NCBI GenBank assembly: GCA_025459125.1
Contig: JALORE010000001.1
Span: forward strand, 34,766-98,765
Reading direction: 5' to 3'
Length of the DNA: 64,000 nucleotides
Source of the DNA: Planctomycetota bacterium
GTDB taxonomy: Bacteria > Planctomycetota > Phycisphaerae > Sedimentisphaerales > Anaerobacaceae
Positions within the stretch are counted from its first letter, which is position 1. The number at the start of each line of letters is the position of its first letter. The notes beneath the pieces were generated by a model. It worked only from the letters and a program-made list of their open reading frames with translations. It searched no databases and was not told the DNA's origin. Shown one piece after another: positions 1 to 8,468 of this stretch. A program made the position numbers and the translations under genes.

Positions 1-1732
1 CGGGATACCAATACTCGTAGTGGTCCCCGTGCCGTCGGCGGTACCCGCCGTGCTTGCCGCGGGGGATCATCTCCCATCCCCCCCCGGGGGGGCGCGCGGC
101 GCCGAACCCGAACATCCCCAGCTGACGTGGGTTGGCTGCCCGCCGGGCCTTTTCAAGGTCCAGGATCAGACGCGGTCCGTGGAGGTCAAGCACCAGGCGC
201 ATGCCGCCGTGGAGCATGCTCTTGATCACCGTCGGAATCTGGTCTTCTCCCTTGGAAGCCTTCTCACGATGCTTTCGCTCCACTTCTACTTCCTTGGCGA
301 TGATCTCCGATGCTGGATGTTTCTTCTTGTCGACATTGACCCAATGCCCGTCCTGGGTGTGGTTCCACCACTGGCGGTAGGCCATCGGCTGCCGATCCTT
401 CCAGCTGATGATCATCCGGCGATCCCGCCCCTGGGTGAAGATCGTGTCGGCGTGCTTGTCGGTCCTTTCGACCACACGCCAGTGCGCTGGGATGTTCAGT
501 GCCTCGCGCAGTCCCTGGGCGGTAGTCGGAATCTCTCCGTGCAGTTTTTCGGCCTGGTAGAGCGCCTCCACCGCCGCCGCGAACCTGTCCTTCATCTCCT
601 CCGGACTTCCCGACATCCTCGAAGCAAAAGCATCCACAACCGCCCCGCGGGCCATGCCAACGTCCTCGTGCTTGAGCTTGCCGGCCTCCACCATCGTCCT
701 CACTCGGGCAAGCCGATGCTCGCGGATGTGCTGACGTCCCTTGTCCGACACGACCACCATCACATTGCCCGGACCAAAGTGAGCCCGCCCGGTGGTGCCC
801 CTCTCGGTGACGCGCAGGTACCCCTGGTCGATCAGCCGCGCGTACTTCCGCTCCTCCACGTTGACCTGTCCCCAGTTGGCAAAGTCGAACAGCGTCTTCT
901 TCTCTTCGTCAGTCAAGCTCTCCGGAACTGCGGCGGGCGGCTCTCGCAGCTGACGGGCTCGATCAACAGCGGCAGCGTAGGATGAGAACCCGCCTTCCAC
1001 CTTCCCCCAGTTTCCTCCGGGCGGCCTGGCATCCAGTCGGAAGCTCTTGGGCGCGCCCGAGCCTGGGATGTGCTCGCTCTGCACCCGGTAGAGCGTCGGC
1101 CCTTTTTCTCCAAGCATCATCTGCTGGCCGCTATGGCCGCCGCCGCGAGGCTTGACCGGGGCGCCAATGGCGCGGTGGACCTCCACCTGTTCTTCGTAGG
1201 TCGTGGCGGTGTAGCGGGGCTTGGAAGTCGGCCGGATCTTGTTCTTGGGCCCCTTGTCCGTGTAGGTCGTGACCGACTCACCCACGGGCACGTACTCGAA
1301 CACCTGGCCACCGGGCGCCATCTCCCGGTCCTCCAGCGTGGCCGCCGCGAGCTCTTTGGGATTGACCCACTGGACGATCTGGTAACCGTGAGGCGCAAGG
1401 TCAGAGAACTTGCTCACCGCCCGATGCGTCCGCTTGAGCTCCGCTCGCGGGATCGCCGCCGGAGTCGGTGGCCCCGCTGGCGGTGCGGGAGGCGGATTCG
1501 ACTCCTGCACCACAACCGGTTCCTTGGGCGCCGCCGACCCGGATCCGGCATCCCCTGGGTGCGGGACGCTGGTCGTTCCGGTATCGAAATACCAGTAGAT
1601 GTACCCCGCCCCATGGCGCTTGTGGTAGCCACCGCGCTTCGATCCGGGAATGGGAGAGAAACCAGCCGGTGCCTTTGCTCGGCCGAACAGACTGAGTTGC
1701 TCGGCCTTGATCAGATCCAGCAACAGACGCAT
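1..1732 (-). CDS. Large virion-associated/hypothetical protein with repeated GGY-HG-YxYW module (3' end off window)
   Basis: Open frame of 577 codons from ATG at 1732 to the window edge; it is missing from the ORF track only because its stop lies outside. The start overlaps the stop of the upstream gene as TGATG. The protein begins MRLLLDLIKAEQL and soon carries IPGSKRGGYHKRHGAGYIYWYF. A related segment, IPRGKHGGYRRHGDHYEYWYP, recurs at the very end of the visible frame, and both copies follow a phrase like QLSLFG/QLGMFG, so the protein contains an internal repeat. A Pro/Ala-rich linker follows the first copy. A middle part around TTGRAHFGPGNVMVVVSD looks like a folded domain. No enzymatic motif was recognised. 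Its place after the terminase and a DdrB-like gene suggests a packaging, head or injected protein; this is inference. Confidence 0.8.
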   Translation of the reverse strand, partial: MRLLLDLIKAEQLSLFGRAKAPAGFSPIPGSKRGGYHKRHGAGYIYWYFDTGTTSVPHPGDAGSGSAAPKEPVVVQESNPPPAPPAGPPTPAAIPRAELKRTHRAVSKFSDLAPHGYQIVQWVNPKELAAATLEDREMAPGGQVFEYVPVGESVTTYTDKGPKNKIRPTSKPRYTATTYEEQVEVHRAIGAPVKPRGGGHSGQQMMLGEKGPTLYRVQSEHIPGSGAPKSFRLDARPPGGNWGKVEGGFSSYAAAVDRARQLREPPAAVPESLTDEEKKTLFDFANWGQVNVEERKYARLIDQGYLRVTERGTTGRAHFGPGNVMVVVSDKGRQHIREHRLARVRTMVEAGKLKHEDVGMARGAVVDAFASRMSGSPEEMKDRFAAAVEALYQAEKLHGEIPTTAQGLREALNIPAHWRVVERTDKHADTIFTQGRDRRMIISWKDRQPMAYRQWWNHTQDGHWVNVDKKKHPASEIIAKEVEVERKHREKASKGEDQIPTVIKSMLHGGMRLVLDLHGPRLILDLEKARRAANPRQLGMFGFGAARPPGGGWEMIPRGKHGGYRRRHGDHYEYWYP

Positions 1733-4575
1733 CACTGGCGAACCTCCCCGGCCGTCATCGCGACCAGCGCCTTGACGATCCCGCGCACGGACTTTTCGTT
1801 CACGGCCGCCAGACCCGCGGCCAGCTGCGGATCGGCAAGCGCGGCCTGCTGGGCATCGTCCAGCACCCGTCGCACCACCTGATCCAGGCGCACCGCCGGC
1901 GCCCGGCCGGCCAGGGTCGCCCGATGCACCTCGGCCTGCACCAGCCATCGGGCGTGGTGGATGGCACGGTTCAGCAGGGCGTTCCCTCCAACGGCCTTGA
2001 TCAAGGTCGGGCGCGAACGGTCGGACGCCGCGAACAGCGCCCCCTGGTCTCGGTCGGCCTCTGCCTGGAGCTTGTCCAATCGCTTGCGCTCGCGCTCGGC
2101 GTCCTTCTCGGCCCGGGCAGCTTCCTTTGCCGCGGTTTCCCGTTCTCGCTTCTCTGCCGCCCGCGCGGGAGACATACCGAACTCGATGTCCAGCGCCTCG
2201 GCCGGCGTCACGCGAGTCCGCCCGAACCCGGCCAGCACTCCCACGCCCCCCCGGGCCCCCTCGGAGAACGCATGATCCTCATGGTCCTGGACAGAGCGCA
2301 GGGCAAAGCCGCGGAAAGCCGCCGGCATCTTGGTCGTGCCGACGTGTTCGCGGATGATGGTCAGGAGGGCCTTGGCCACGGGGTCCGCGTGGATGCGCTT
2401 GGACAGGTCCAGCCCCGAGCTGCCGATCTCCGTCTGCTGCAGGAACTCCCGATGCGCGACCTTCGCGCCCTTGTCCGACGTGGCCCGGATGTGCAGGTCG
2501 GCCTCGACGGCAAGCTTCAAGGACTCGGCGATGGGCCAGCCATGCTGCTCGGCAACCACCAGGCTGGGAGTTGATAGCGCGAGCGACTCGCGGAGCGTGG
2601 GATTCATGCGCTCCAGGATATCCGCGTCGGGCACCAGCCTCGCGGCCATCACCCGCTCGACCCGCCGGCGACCGTCCTCGTTCAGTAGCGTCCCCCTGCC
2701 ACCGTTTTCGATGTACTGGGCCTTGTTGTAGTCGTCGATGATTCCGGCCTGACGCAGTGACCTGACGAAGTCCTCGCTCGCCTTGGAGTACAGGAACTCC
2801 GAGAGCGTCTGGTCTGGCTCGATTGCTCCGACCAGCGCGTCCGTGACGTGCGAGGTTACGAACTGCGCGACCGCCACCTCCTCGCTGCGCGGGTCAAGCC
2901 CCTGGGTCAGCGCCTCGTTCATCCGCCGGCCCAAGAGCTTGAGCTTGGCGTTCTTCTCCCCGGGGTCCTTGACCGTCATCCTCCTGACAATCATCGGTTG
3001 CTTCATCGCCCGCACGTCCGCGGCGCTCACGCCGTACTTCCGGGCGTTGGCCACGAGGTACGACCGGAGCTTCTCGGCGCTGTCGGGGTACTCGCGGTAG
3101 GAGCGTTGGATCGCCATCGCCCGGCCGTTGCCGCCAAGAACCACGCGGTCCTGGGTGATGATCGGCGGACCGTTCACGGCATCGGGGTTGGTGTTGATCA
3201 TGATCGCCGGGTCCAGGTTCTTGGCGATCCGGTCCACCTTCTCCTGCTCGGCCGTGATCGCGTGGTAGCGGCGCTCCTGGACGTTTTCGGGATAGGCCGG
3301 ATTCTGGGGGAAGTGCCCGAGGGCCTCGGGCTTGTGGCTGGCGATCAGATCCGAGGCGTCCATCAGCACGTACTCGGCCTGGACGTTGTCGATTCCCTTG
3401 CCGTCAGCAGAACGCAGCTTGACCGAGGTTTCCTCCCCCTTCACTTCCCGCTGGCGGCCGGCCTCGCGCTTGCGCTTGCTCACAAGGCAGAAGCCGTTGG
3501 GCTGCTTCATCACCGCCCACTCGCGGTCCCCGCCCATGGCCGCCGCCTGGGCCTCCAGCTCGGCCGCGTCGGGCGAGAACCCTTCGATGTTGTCGTACTC
3601 GCCGCGGGCCAAATCGGCCATGCTGATCCGCGCCAGCGGCGCCGCCTGGGCCTTGCCCTCGGGGGCCTTCTCCGCGGTCGCCTGGCGGTGGTAGCTCTGG
3701 ACCATCCGGTGGAGGTCTCGCTCGTGGACGTGCGCCTCTCGACCACTCTCGTCGTGCTTGACGTGGACGATCCCGCGTTTCTTGTCGTGCGCGAGCACCT
3801 CGAAGTGCCCTTCTTTCCCCTCGTGCTTGACTTTGAACTTCGCGCCCGTCGCCAGATCCTCGGACGACGTGAGCCGGCCCTTGGACGGCAAGCGATAGAA
3901 GTAGCGCCACCGCGGCCTGGGCTTGCCGGTGGGGACGCGCTTCAGGTACTTGTGCCCTGCGGCCTTGCCCACTAGCTCCTCGCCGATGGCTTCTCGGGCC
4001 TCCAAGTCATCACCCTCGGCGACCATCCACACCAACTCCGGCGGCACAGGCTCGGACCGGAGACGGAGCGCCAGGCGCTCGGCCCGGAGGGAGGGCCCGG
4101 CGTAGGCCCCGGGGATGTCCCAGGTAAGCAACTCGCCCTCGGTCGACTTCTGCACCATCACCCGGTCGACACGTCCACCCCACCGATCCGGCCGCGGTGG
4201 CGCGCTCGACCGGTAGAGCTCAACGCACCGCCTGGCGATCTCGGACCGCAGCTGCAGGTCCCGGGGCGCCATCCCGCGCAGCCCGGTGAGCAGGTGCCGA
4301 CGGAACGTGATCGGGTCTGGCGCTGTCACCCAATCCCTAACAGCCTCGCCCAGCGCCTGCTCGGCAGCGATGGACAGGCCCAGCCCTCGACTCACGTCAT
4401 CCGGAGAGCGAACGGGAAAGCCTCCGGGCAAGATCGCCTCGGGCTCGCGAGACACCTCGGTCAGCCGGGTAAGCGCCGACTGATCGATCATCACCGGCCG
4501 GCGCAAGCCGAAGATCAATCGCGGTCCCTGGCCAGCGGTTCCTGCGCCCAGGGCGCCCGGCAATGATCCGATCAT
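1732..4575 (-). CDS. DdrB-like/ParB-superfamily domain protein, 947 aa
   Basis: The ORF track starts at 4773, but an ATG at 4575 (MIGSLPGALG) has a strong GGAGG Shine-Dalgarno about 10 nt upstream and does not run into the terminase gene, so 4575 is preferred. Residues about 400-540 contain NPAYPENVQERRYH, followed by NTNPDAVNGPPIIT and VVLGGNGRAMA. This is the pattern of the DdrB-like ParB superfamily found in phage and plasmid proteins, including P1 DdrB. An N-terminal part has basic segments around YFYRLPSKGRL. Near residue 850 a charged coiled-coil stretch (EKRERETAAKEAARAEKD) precedes a helical C-terminus. P1 DdrB is linked to anti-restriction proteins carried in the head; a similar role here is only a possibility. 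Alternative: a head-associated protein. Confidence 0.75.
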   Translation of the reverse strand: MIGSLPGALGAGTAGQGPRLIFGLRRPVMIDQSALTRLTEVSREPEAILPGGFPVRSPDDVSRGLGLSIAAEQALGEAVRDWVTAPDPITFRRHLLTGLRGMAPRDLQLRSEIARRCVELYRSSAPPRPDRWGGRVDRVMVQKSTEGELLTWDIPGAYAGPSLRAERLALRLRSEPVPPELVWMVAEGDDLEAREAIGEELVGKAAGHKYLKRVPTGKPRPRWRYFYRLPSKGRLTSSEDLATGAKFKVKHEGKEGHFEVLAHDKKRGIVHVKHDESGREAHVHERDLHRMVQSYHRQATAEKAPEGKAQAAPLARISMADLARGEYDNIEGFSPDAAELEAQAAAMGGDREWAVMKQPNGFCLVSKRKREAGRQREVKGEETSVKLRSADGKGIDNVQAEYVLMDASDLIASHKPEALGHFPQNPAYPENVQERRYHAITAEQEKVDRIAKNLDPAIMINTNPDAVNGPPIITQDRVVLGGNGRAMAIQRSYREYPDSAEKLRSYLVANARKYGVSAADVRAMKQPMIVRRMTVKDPGEKNAKLKLLGRRMNEALTQGLDPRSEEVAVAQFVTSHVTDALVGAIEPDQTLSEFLYSKASEDFVRSLRQAGIIDDYNKAQYIENGGRGTLLNEDGRRRVERVMAARLVPDADILERMNPTLRESLALSTPSLVVAEQHGWPIAESLKLAVEADLHIRATSDKGAKVAHREFLQQTEIGSSGLDLSKRIHADPVAKALLTIIREHVGTTKMPAAFRGFALRSVQDHEDHAFSEGARGGVGVLAGFGRTRVTPAEALDIEFGMSPARAAEKRERETAAKEAARAEKDAERERKRLDKLQAEADRDQGALFAASDRSRPTLIKAVGGNALLNRAIHHARWLVQAEVHRATLAGRAPAVRLDQVVRRVLDDAQQAALADPQLAAGLAAVNEKSVRGIVKALVAMTAGEVRQ

Positions 4576-4598
4576 CCGAGGTACCTCCGCTTGAAAGA

Positions 4599-4624
4599 GA
4601 GGCGGCCCCCCACCTGACCGCCTC
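4599..4624 (-). terminator. Hairpin between terminase and DdrB-like gene (attenuator-like)
   Basis: In the 119-bp gap after the terminase stop, the arms GAGGCGG and CCGCCTC form a 7-bp stem with a 12-nt loop. On the minus strand the stem is followed by TCTTTC, a poor U-tract, so this is at best a weak attenuator. Just downstream the Shine-Dalgarno of the next gene lies in the palindrome GAGGTACCTC, which could mask it. Confidence 0.35.
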
Positions 4625-4694
4625 GGTCCCTCCGATGCAGAGGAAGGAGAGCGGGAACCCTCAGAACCTCGGCACCGGAACACTCCTGACCATG

Positions 4695-6587
4695 TCAGAA
4701 GCCCCCGCCGATGCCGTATCCAAATCCCAGATCGGCAGCAGTCGGCGATCTCTCGTCGAGCGAAGGATCGCAACGCGCAGGGGTGTCATGCTCCTGACGA
4801 TACTCTGGGGGATCAAGCGGAGCAACTGTATTTGCGGGAGGTTGCACGACATGGGCAGGAAGCGCCGCCCGCGCCGGGCCTGGAAGGGCGGCTACTTCTT
4901 GCGGCAGAGCGTTAATCTGTGCCTGTTGCGCGTCCCCGAAACTAAACTGGAATCCGCCGGCGCGGATGGCCGTGTCAGCCATCCACATTGCCATGACACA
5001 GTCATCGTGCTCGCCGACGCTGACCACCTGTCCATTCTGCCAGCTCATGGCCATCAGCTCGCCCATGATGATGTCAGTTACCTCGATACTGCGCTGATCG
5101 CCACGGGGCCAACGCCACTTGCGATTCTCCAAGGTCATCCTGAGCGAGGGCACGCCGCGGTCGAGGTTGTGCTTGCCCATGGTGAGCGAGGTCATCCCCT
5201 TCCGCCAGGGCTGCTTGGGCTGGACGCCCGAGGTGAAGAACTTGCGGATCGGGATGTCGGTGTCGCGTCGGAGCTCGTCGGTGAAGATCCTCTGGAACTG
5301 GTTGCTCTCCGCGTGCGCCACCTCGAAGCCGTAGATCACGTAGACTTCCTTGATCTCGTCCAACTGCTTCTGAAACCCCCATCCGCGACCGCGCCGGCAG
5401 TCCACCAACCAGCGGTTGCGCTGCTCGTCGACGGCGGTCGTGAAGATCACGGTCCAGTCGGCAGAACTTGAGGCGCTCATGGCAAAGTCGATGCCCGTGT
5501 AGATCATGCAGCCACGCTCGCGCCAGTAGCCCCCAGGCAACCCCAAGATGTACGGCAGGCGCACGTCCCCGCCCTCGAACAGCTTGCTCGGGAACAGCGA
5601 CGCCTCGTCCGACAGCGGCTGACACAGAAACTCCCGGGCGAACCGCGCCGGGCCGAGTTCCTGGCGCTTCGCCTCCAACCGGTCGCGGTTGTAGCGCTCC
5701 GGAAACAGCACCCGTCCGAACTTGTCAATCGCGGGATACTTCCGGACCGTGTACCTGCCGGTCCCCTCGATGTGCCCGTAGAGGTCGGCGTAGTGCATCG
5801 GCGTGCCGACCACCACGATCTGGCCACCGGGCGTGACCATGTTCGAGATGGCCGACAAGAAGTAATCGATGTTCCTCCGGCGGATCGTCTCGGAGTAGAT
5901 GTCCTCATCCGTGAGGCAGTCGTCGACGACAATCCAGCTCGGGTGACCACCGCGGATCTTCACGCCCATGCCGCGAGCGCGAATGATCGTGCCGTTGCGG
6001 AGCGTGATCTCTTTCTTGCTCCACAGGCGATCCTCGGTGACTGGAACCAGGTGCCGGAGCTTGGGGTTGGTCAGCAGCTCCTCTTTGACCAGCGCCAGCA
6101 GTGCATTCGCGGTGTCCTGGGTCGATGAGAAGATGTAGCCCAGGCTCTTGGGCTTGCGGTAGCCACCCATCCAGATGGGATAGGCGAGGCTGAAGAAATG
6201 CGACTTACCGTGGTCGCGGGCAGCTTCAACTAGGACTCGATCATGGGTGGTGACCAGCTCGTCCCACTCTTCATGATGCCGTCCGACCAACGACTTCCCA
6301 TTGTAGGGCGGCTCCTGCGGGGCGGTGATTACCTCCGAGAAAAAGTAGGCCAGGGAAGTGGACAGCAACTCGCGCTGCGCTACGTTCCAGATCCTGTCGT
6401 CTTCGGGAGCCACCTCCGCGAGCTTGAGGCTGGACTCCACCTGATCAGACGAAACATCGGCTGAGAAGATGAGCTCGGACAGCGGCAGCGCCCGGATTCC
6501 GCCAAGGATGGGGGTCCGGTCGTGAGGCTGGTTGCGTAGCAACGCCGGCGGAACGTGCTCGGCTACGGGTGTGCGCTCGATGATCAC
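4695..6587 (-). CDS. terL: Terminase large subunit, 630 aa
   Basis: DNA-packaging motor: ATPase plus headful or cos nuclease that acts at the portal. The ATPase Walker A is EAARDHGKSH (residues 121-130), Walker B WIVVDDC (218-224), and the coupling motif VVVGTP is at about 258-263. The RNase H-like nuclease half shows YTGIDFAM (Asp367), AHAESNQF (Glu427) and GEHDDCVMAMW (Asp528/529), so all three acidic positions are present. The length is normal for the family. The start is GTG at 6587, overlapping the upstream stop as GTGA. No small terminase subunit was recognised next to it. This is one of the firmest calls in the window. Confidence 0.95.
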   Translation of the reverse strand: MIIERTPVAEHVPPALLRNQPHDRTPILGGIRALPLSELIFSADVSSDQVESSLKLAEVAPEDDRIWNVAQRELLSTSLAYFFSEVITAPQEPPYNGKSLVGRHHEEWDELVTTHDRVLVEAARDHGKSHFFSLAYPIWMGGYRKPKSLGYIFSSTQDTANALLALVKEELLTNPKLRHLVPVTEDRLWSKKEITLRNGTIIRARGMGVKIRGGHPSWIVVDDCLTDEDIYSETIRRRNIDYFLSAISNMVTPGGQIVVVGTPMHYADLYGHIEGTGRYTVRKYPAIDKFGRVLFPERYNRDRLEAKRQELGPARFAREFLCQPLSDEASLFPSKLFEGGDVRLPYILGLPGGYWRERGCMIYTGIDFAMSASSSADWTVIFTTAVDEQRNRWLVDCRRGRGWGFQKQLDEIKEVYVIYGFEVAHAESNQFQRIFTDELRRDTDIPIRKFFTSGVQPKQPWRKGMTSLTMGKHNLDRGVPSLRMTLENRKWRWPRGDQRSIEVTDIIMGELMAMSWQNGQVVSVGEHDDCVMAMWMADTAIRAGGFQFSFGDAQQAQINALPQEVAALPGPARAALPAHVVQPPANTVAPLDPPEYRQEHDTPARCDPSLDERSPTAADLGFGYGIGGGF

Positions 6588-6967
6588 GAGATCAACGGCG
6601 CCTCGCGCACGATCTCCAGCGTCACGCGCGACAAAAACGGGGGACGCCCTAGCTTCACCCAGAGGGCCCAGCTCAAATCAACCACGGCGCGCCGCCGCCA
6701 GCCGCGCTTCAACCTGATCTGCACCTCCCACCGCCGGCCGTCGGTGGCCCCCCACGGCCCGGAGTCGCGGACTGTCGACCAAACGCACCGTCGCCCGCCG
6801 CCCACGCACACGCGAACGCGAGCACCGCACCGGCCACGCCAGCGACGGATGGCGATGTGCTCGGACTGCCACGTCAGCCGGCCGCCGCACGCGAGCTCTC
6901 CATGGTTGTGGCCGTCGCCCGGGTGATAGACGCTCAGGGCCCCGACCAGGACAAGTGCTTCGATCAT
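6584..6967 (-). CDS. RlpA-like double-psi beta-barrel protein, 127 aa
   Basis: The start is the ATG at 6967 (MIEALVLVGALS), which overlaps the upstream stop as ATGA; the longer ORF in the track is a read-through. After a hydrophobic start, possibly an uncleaved signal or anchor, come SVYHPGDGHNHGELACGG, a middle segment VRVCVGGGRRCVWSTVRDSGPWG, and an end VVDLSWALWVKLG. This order matches RlpA-type double-psi beta-barrels (surface with catalytic Asp, DRGP-like loop, VIDLS helix). RlpA proteins are septal lytic transglycosylases acting on peptidoglycan. The gene lies beside the terminase and a few genes below the endolysin, so a cell-wall role in entry or lysis is likely but unproven. Confidence 0.6.
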   Translation of the reverse strand: MIEALVLVGALSVYHPGDGHNHGELACGGRLTWQSEHIAIRRWRGRCGARVRVCVGGGRRCVWSTVRDSGPWGATDGRRWEVQIRLKRGWRRRAVVDLSWALWVKLGRPPFLSRVTLEIVREAPLIS

Positions 6968-7227
6968 CTGCTGTAGATGCGCTTGCCTGCCCCGCCCTCG
7001 CGCCCGGTGGTCCCGCGGTCTCGCCAATCGCGACCGAACTCGCGCTCGATCCTGTCGGGCCCGCCAATGATGGCTCCAGAGGGGCCAGCCACCCGAACCA
7101 GGGCGGGGGCGCTCATCAGACGCTCCATGCCAGACCCGCAGCGGCACGTTGGCGCGGGCCCGTCAAAAGCGACGTGGTGCTCACTCACATGGCCACACGT
7201 TGGACATCGGTAGTCGTACAACGGCAT
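6964..7227 (-). CDS. FmdB-family zinc-ribbon protein, 87 aa
   Basis: The N-terminus MPLYDYRCPTCGH with CRCGSGMERLMSAP downstream is the signature of the small FmdB/CxxC zinc-ribbon family, with CxxC and CxC zinc ligands within the first 35 residues. A disordered basic tail follows. Family members are often called putative regulatory proteins, but their function is unknown; phage copies are common near packaging genes. It is coupled by ATGA overlap to the RlpA-like gene. Confidence 0.8.
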   Translation of the reverse strand: MPLYDYRCPTCGHVSEHHVAFDGPAPTCRCGSGMERLMSAPALVRVAGPSGAIIGGPDRIEREFGRDWRDRGTTGREGGAGKRIYSR

Positions 7228-7233
7228 CGATTG

Positions 7234-7620
7234 TCACTTCCCCTTCTCCAGAAACGGAGCCACCGACAGAAACTCTCCGCTCCGGCGCTTTTCGCTGAGA
7301 GCCTGGGTCACCCGGTGCCCCCGCTCGGCCACGCGCCCGGCGATGTCCATCACACGCTTTACGCGATGGCGGGCGATCTTGGCCTCGGCCATCACCCGCG
7401 GCCCTCGTCGGCGACTGCGCAATCCGTCCTGTGCGGACAACGCGGTCTCCAGGTCTGCCTCGGAGATCACGCCCATGGCGATCAACAGGCGTCCGAGCAA
7501 GGCGTCTGGATCTCCGCGTTGCTGTCCTATGGCCTCTGACAGCTGGGCTTCGTTGATCATGCCAAGGGCCAACAGGACGTTCCCGATGTTGGTCCGATCC
7601 GGATCTTTATCTTTCATCAT
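7234..7620 (-). CDS. Protein with GspE/PilB N-terminal-like (T2SSE-N) domain, 128 aa
   Basis: Residues 10-65 contain two linked copies of a helical motif: IGNVLLALGMINEAQLSEA and LLGRLLIAMGVISEADLETAL. This is the pattern of the N-terminal domain of type II secretion/type IV pilus ATPases (GspE_N/MshEN), which in some members binds c-di-GMP. No ATPase domain follows, only a basic C-terminal tail. The start (ATG ATG) overlaps the downstream end of the preceding gene by ATGA. It sits between a small membrane protein and the FmdB-like gene. Function unknown; it may interfere with, or bind, a host secretion or pilus machine (inference). Confidence 0.6.
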   Translation of the reverse strand: MMKDKDPDRTNIGNVLLALGMINEAQLSEAIGQQRGDPDALLGRLLIAMGVISEADLETALSAQDGLRSRRRGPRVMAEAKIARHRVKRVMDIAGRVAERGHRVTQALSEKRRSGEFLSVAPFLEKGK

Positions 7621-7847
7621 CGCAGGCTCCTGGCAATCTCCTGGATCAGCTCCTCCATCCGCGACAGCACCACCTCGGTCTTGGTCGCGGCCTCCGTCTG
7701 CCCCACCGCCAGTCCGATCACCGTGTCCTGTAGCTTGGCCGTCTCTCGGCGTTCAAGCCAGTAGAGAACAACCATGATCGCCGCCACCAAATACCCGCCG
7801 CCGGTGGCGATCATCTTGCCGAGCAACGTCGAGAAAATGCCATCCAC
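7617..7847 (-). CDS. Small single-TM protein, holin-like, 76 aa
   Basis: One predicted membrane helix (GGGYLVAAIMVVLYWL, residues 16-31) is followed by a charged region and an amphipathic helix with heptad-like spacing. Length and topology fit class III-type holins, antiholins or a membrane tether. It lies in a group with an endolysin and a lipoprotein, which supports a lysis role, but small one-helix phage proteins are diverse. It is coupled by ATGA to the next gene. Confidence 0.55.
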   Translation of the reverse strand: MDGIFSTLLGKMIATGGGYLVAAIMVVLYWLERRETAKLQDTVIGLAVGQTEAATKTEVVLSRMEELIQEIARSLR

Positions 7848-7877
7848 GGAGCACCTCGGGATAGAAATCAGGGGGGC

Positions 7878-8468
7878 CTACGTCTGCCAGCGCCCCAACC
7901 ACTCAATTGCCACCTTCGCCGCCTCGGACTCGACGTACCCCTGTATCACAAGCCCGGCCCGCAGCGCCATGGTCGCCGCAGCCTGGCAGATGTCCGCTTC
8001 CGAACAGGCGTAGCTCTTGAGCGACCTGGCCCGGGACAAAGCGAAGTCGTAGGGGTTGAACTTGCCGTTGGACATCCACCACTCGATCTCCATGTCCGAG
8101 CCATAGGCTTCAGCCTCGTATCCGGCGCGGTGGGAGCTCGAAGCCAGGTAGCGCGTGTCGTAGACCACCCATCCCTCGCGGTCGCCCTGCACCACATGCG
8201 TGTGCTCGTGGACCGCCACCCGGAGTTGTTCTGGCAACGTCCAGATCGGCGTCGCCTGGCCGACCGAGAACGGGGTGTAGATGGTCCTGCCGACGGTCGT
8301 GACAAAGCGCTCCATGAACTGGTCGCGCTCCTGGATGTCCAGCGTGTCCAGCAGGGCCGCCGCCGCGCGCATCATTTCGGACGTGTTCTTGGGAGAGACT
8401 TGACTCCCAAAGCGCTGCTGCATATGCCCCCACAGGCCCGTAACCATCTGTGAGCCGATCTCGATCAT
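7878..8468 (-). CDS. Putative HExTH metalloprotease-like protein, 196 aa
   Basis: The start is ATG at 8468 (MIEIGSQ), overlapping the upstream stop as ATGA; the track's TTG start is less likely. A central motif VAVHEHTHVVQG resembles the zinc-binding helix of DUF4157-like or minor gluzincin folds, followed by YEAEAYGSDMEIEWW, where the acidic residues could supply the third ligand. No signal peptide is seen. Substrate and role are unknown. It lies between a lipoprotein gene and the holin-like gene, so it could act during lysis or be packaged; both are inference. Confidence 0.55.
   Translation of the reverse strand: MIEIGSQMVTGLWGHMQQRFGSQVSPKNTSEMMRAAAALLDTLDIQERDQFMERFVTTVGRTIYTPFSVGQATPIWTLPEQLRVAVHEHTHVVQGDREGWVVYDTRYLASSSHRAGYEAEAYGSDMEIEWWMSNGKFNPYDFALSRARSLKSYACSEADICQAAATMALRAGLVIQGYVESEAAKVAIEWLGRWQT

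Noticed and set aside
20-985. 321-aa plus-strand ORF at the left edge
   Set aside because: It lies opposite a continuous 577-codon minus-strand frame with a coupled start; the plus-strand text is biased (Leu/Arg/His/Pro) as expected for the complement of a high-GC gene.
2848-3975. Plus-strand ORFs of up to about 500 aa (e.g. 2848-3975, 32046-33557, 32951-34447, 49053-50057)
   Set aside because: All are antisense shadows of recognised minus-strand genes (DdrB-like, helicase and others) with no domain content.
4576-4773. Extended start at 4773 for the DdrB-like protein
   Set aside because: It would overlap the terminase end and adds an Arg/Ser-rich out-of-frame-looking segment; ATG 4575 has a strong ribosome binding site.
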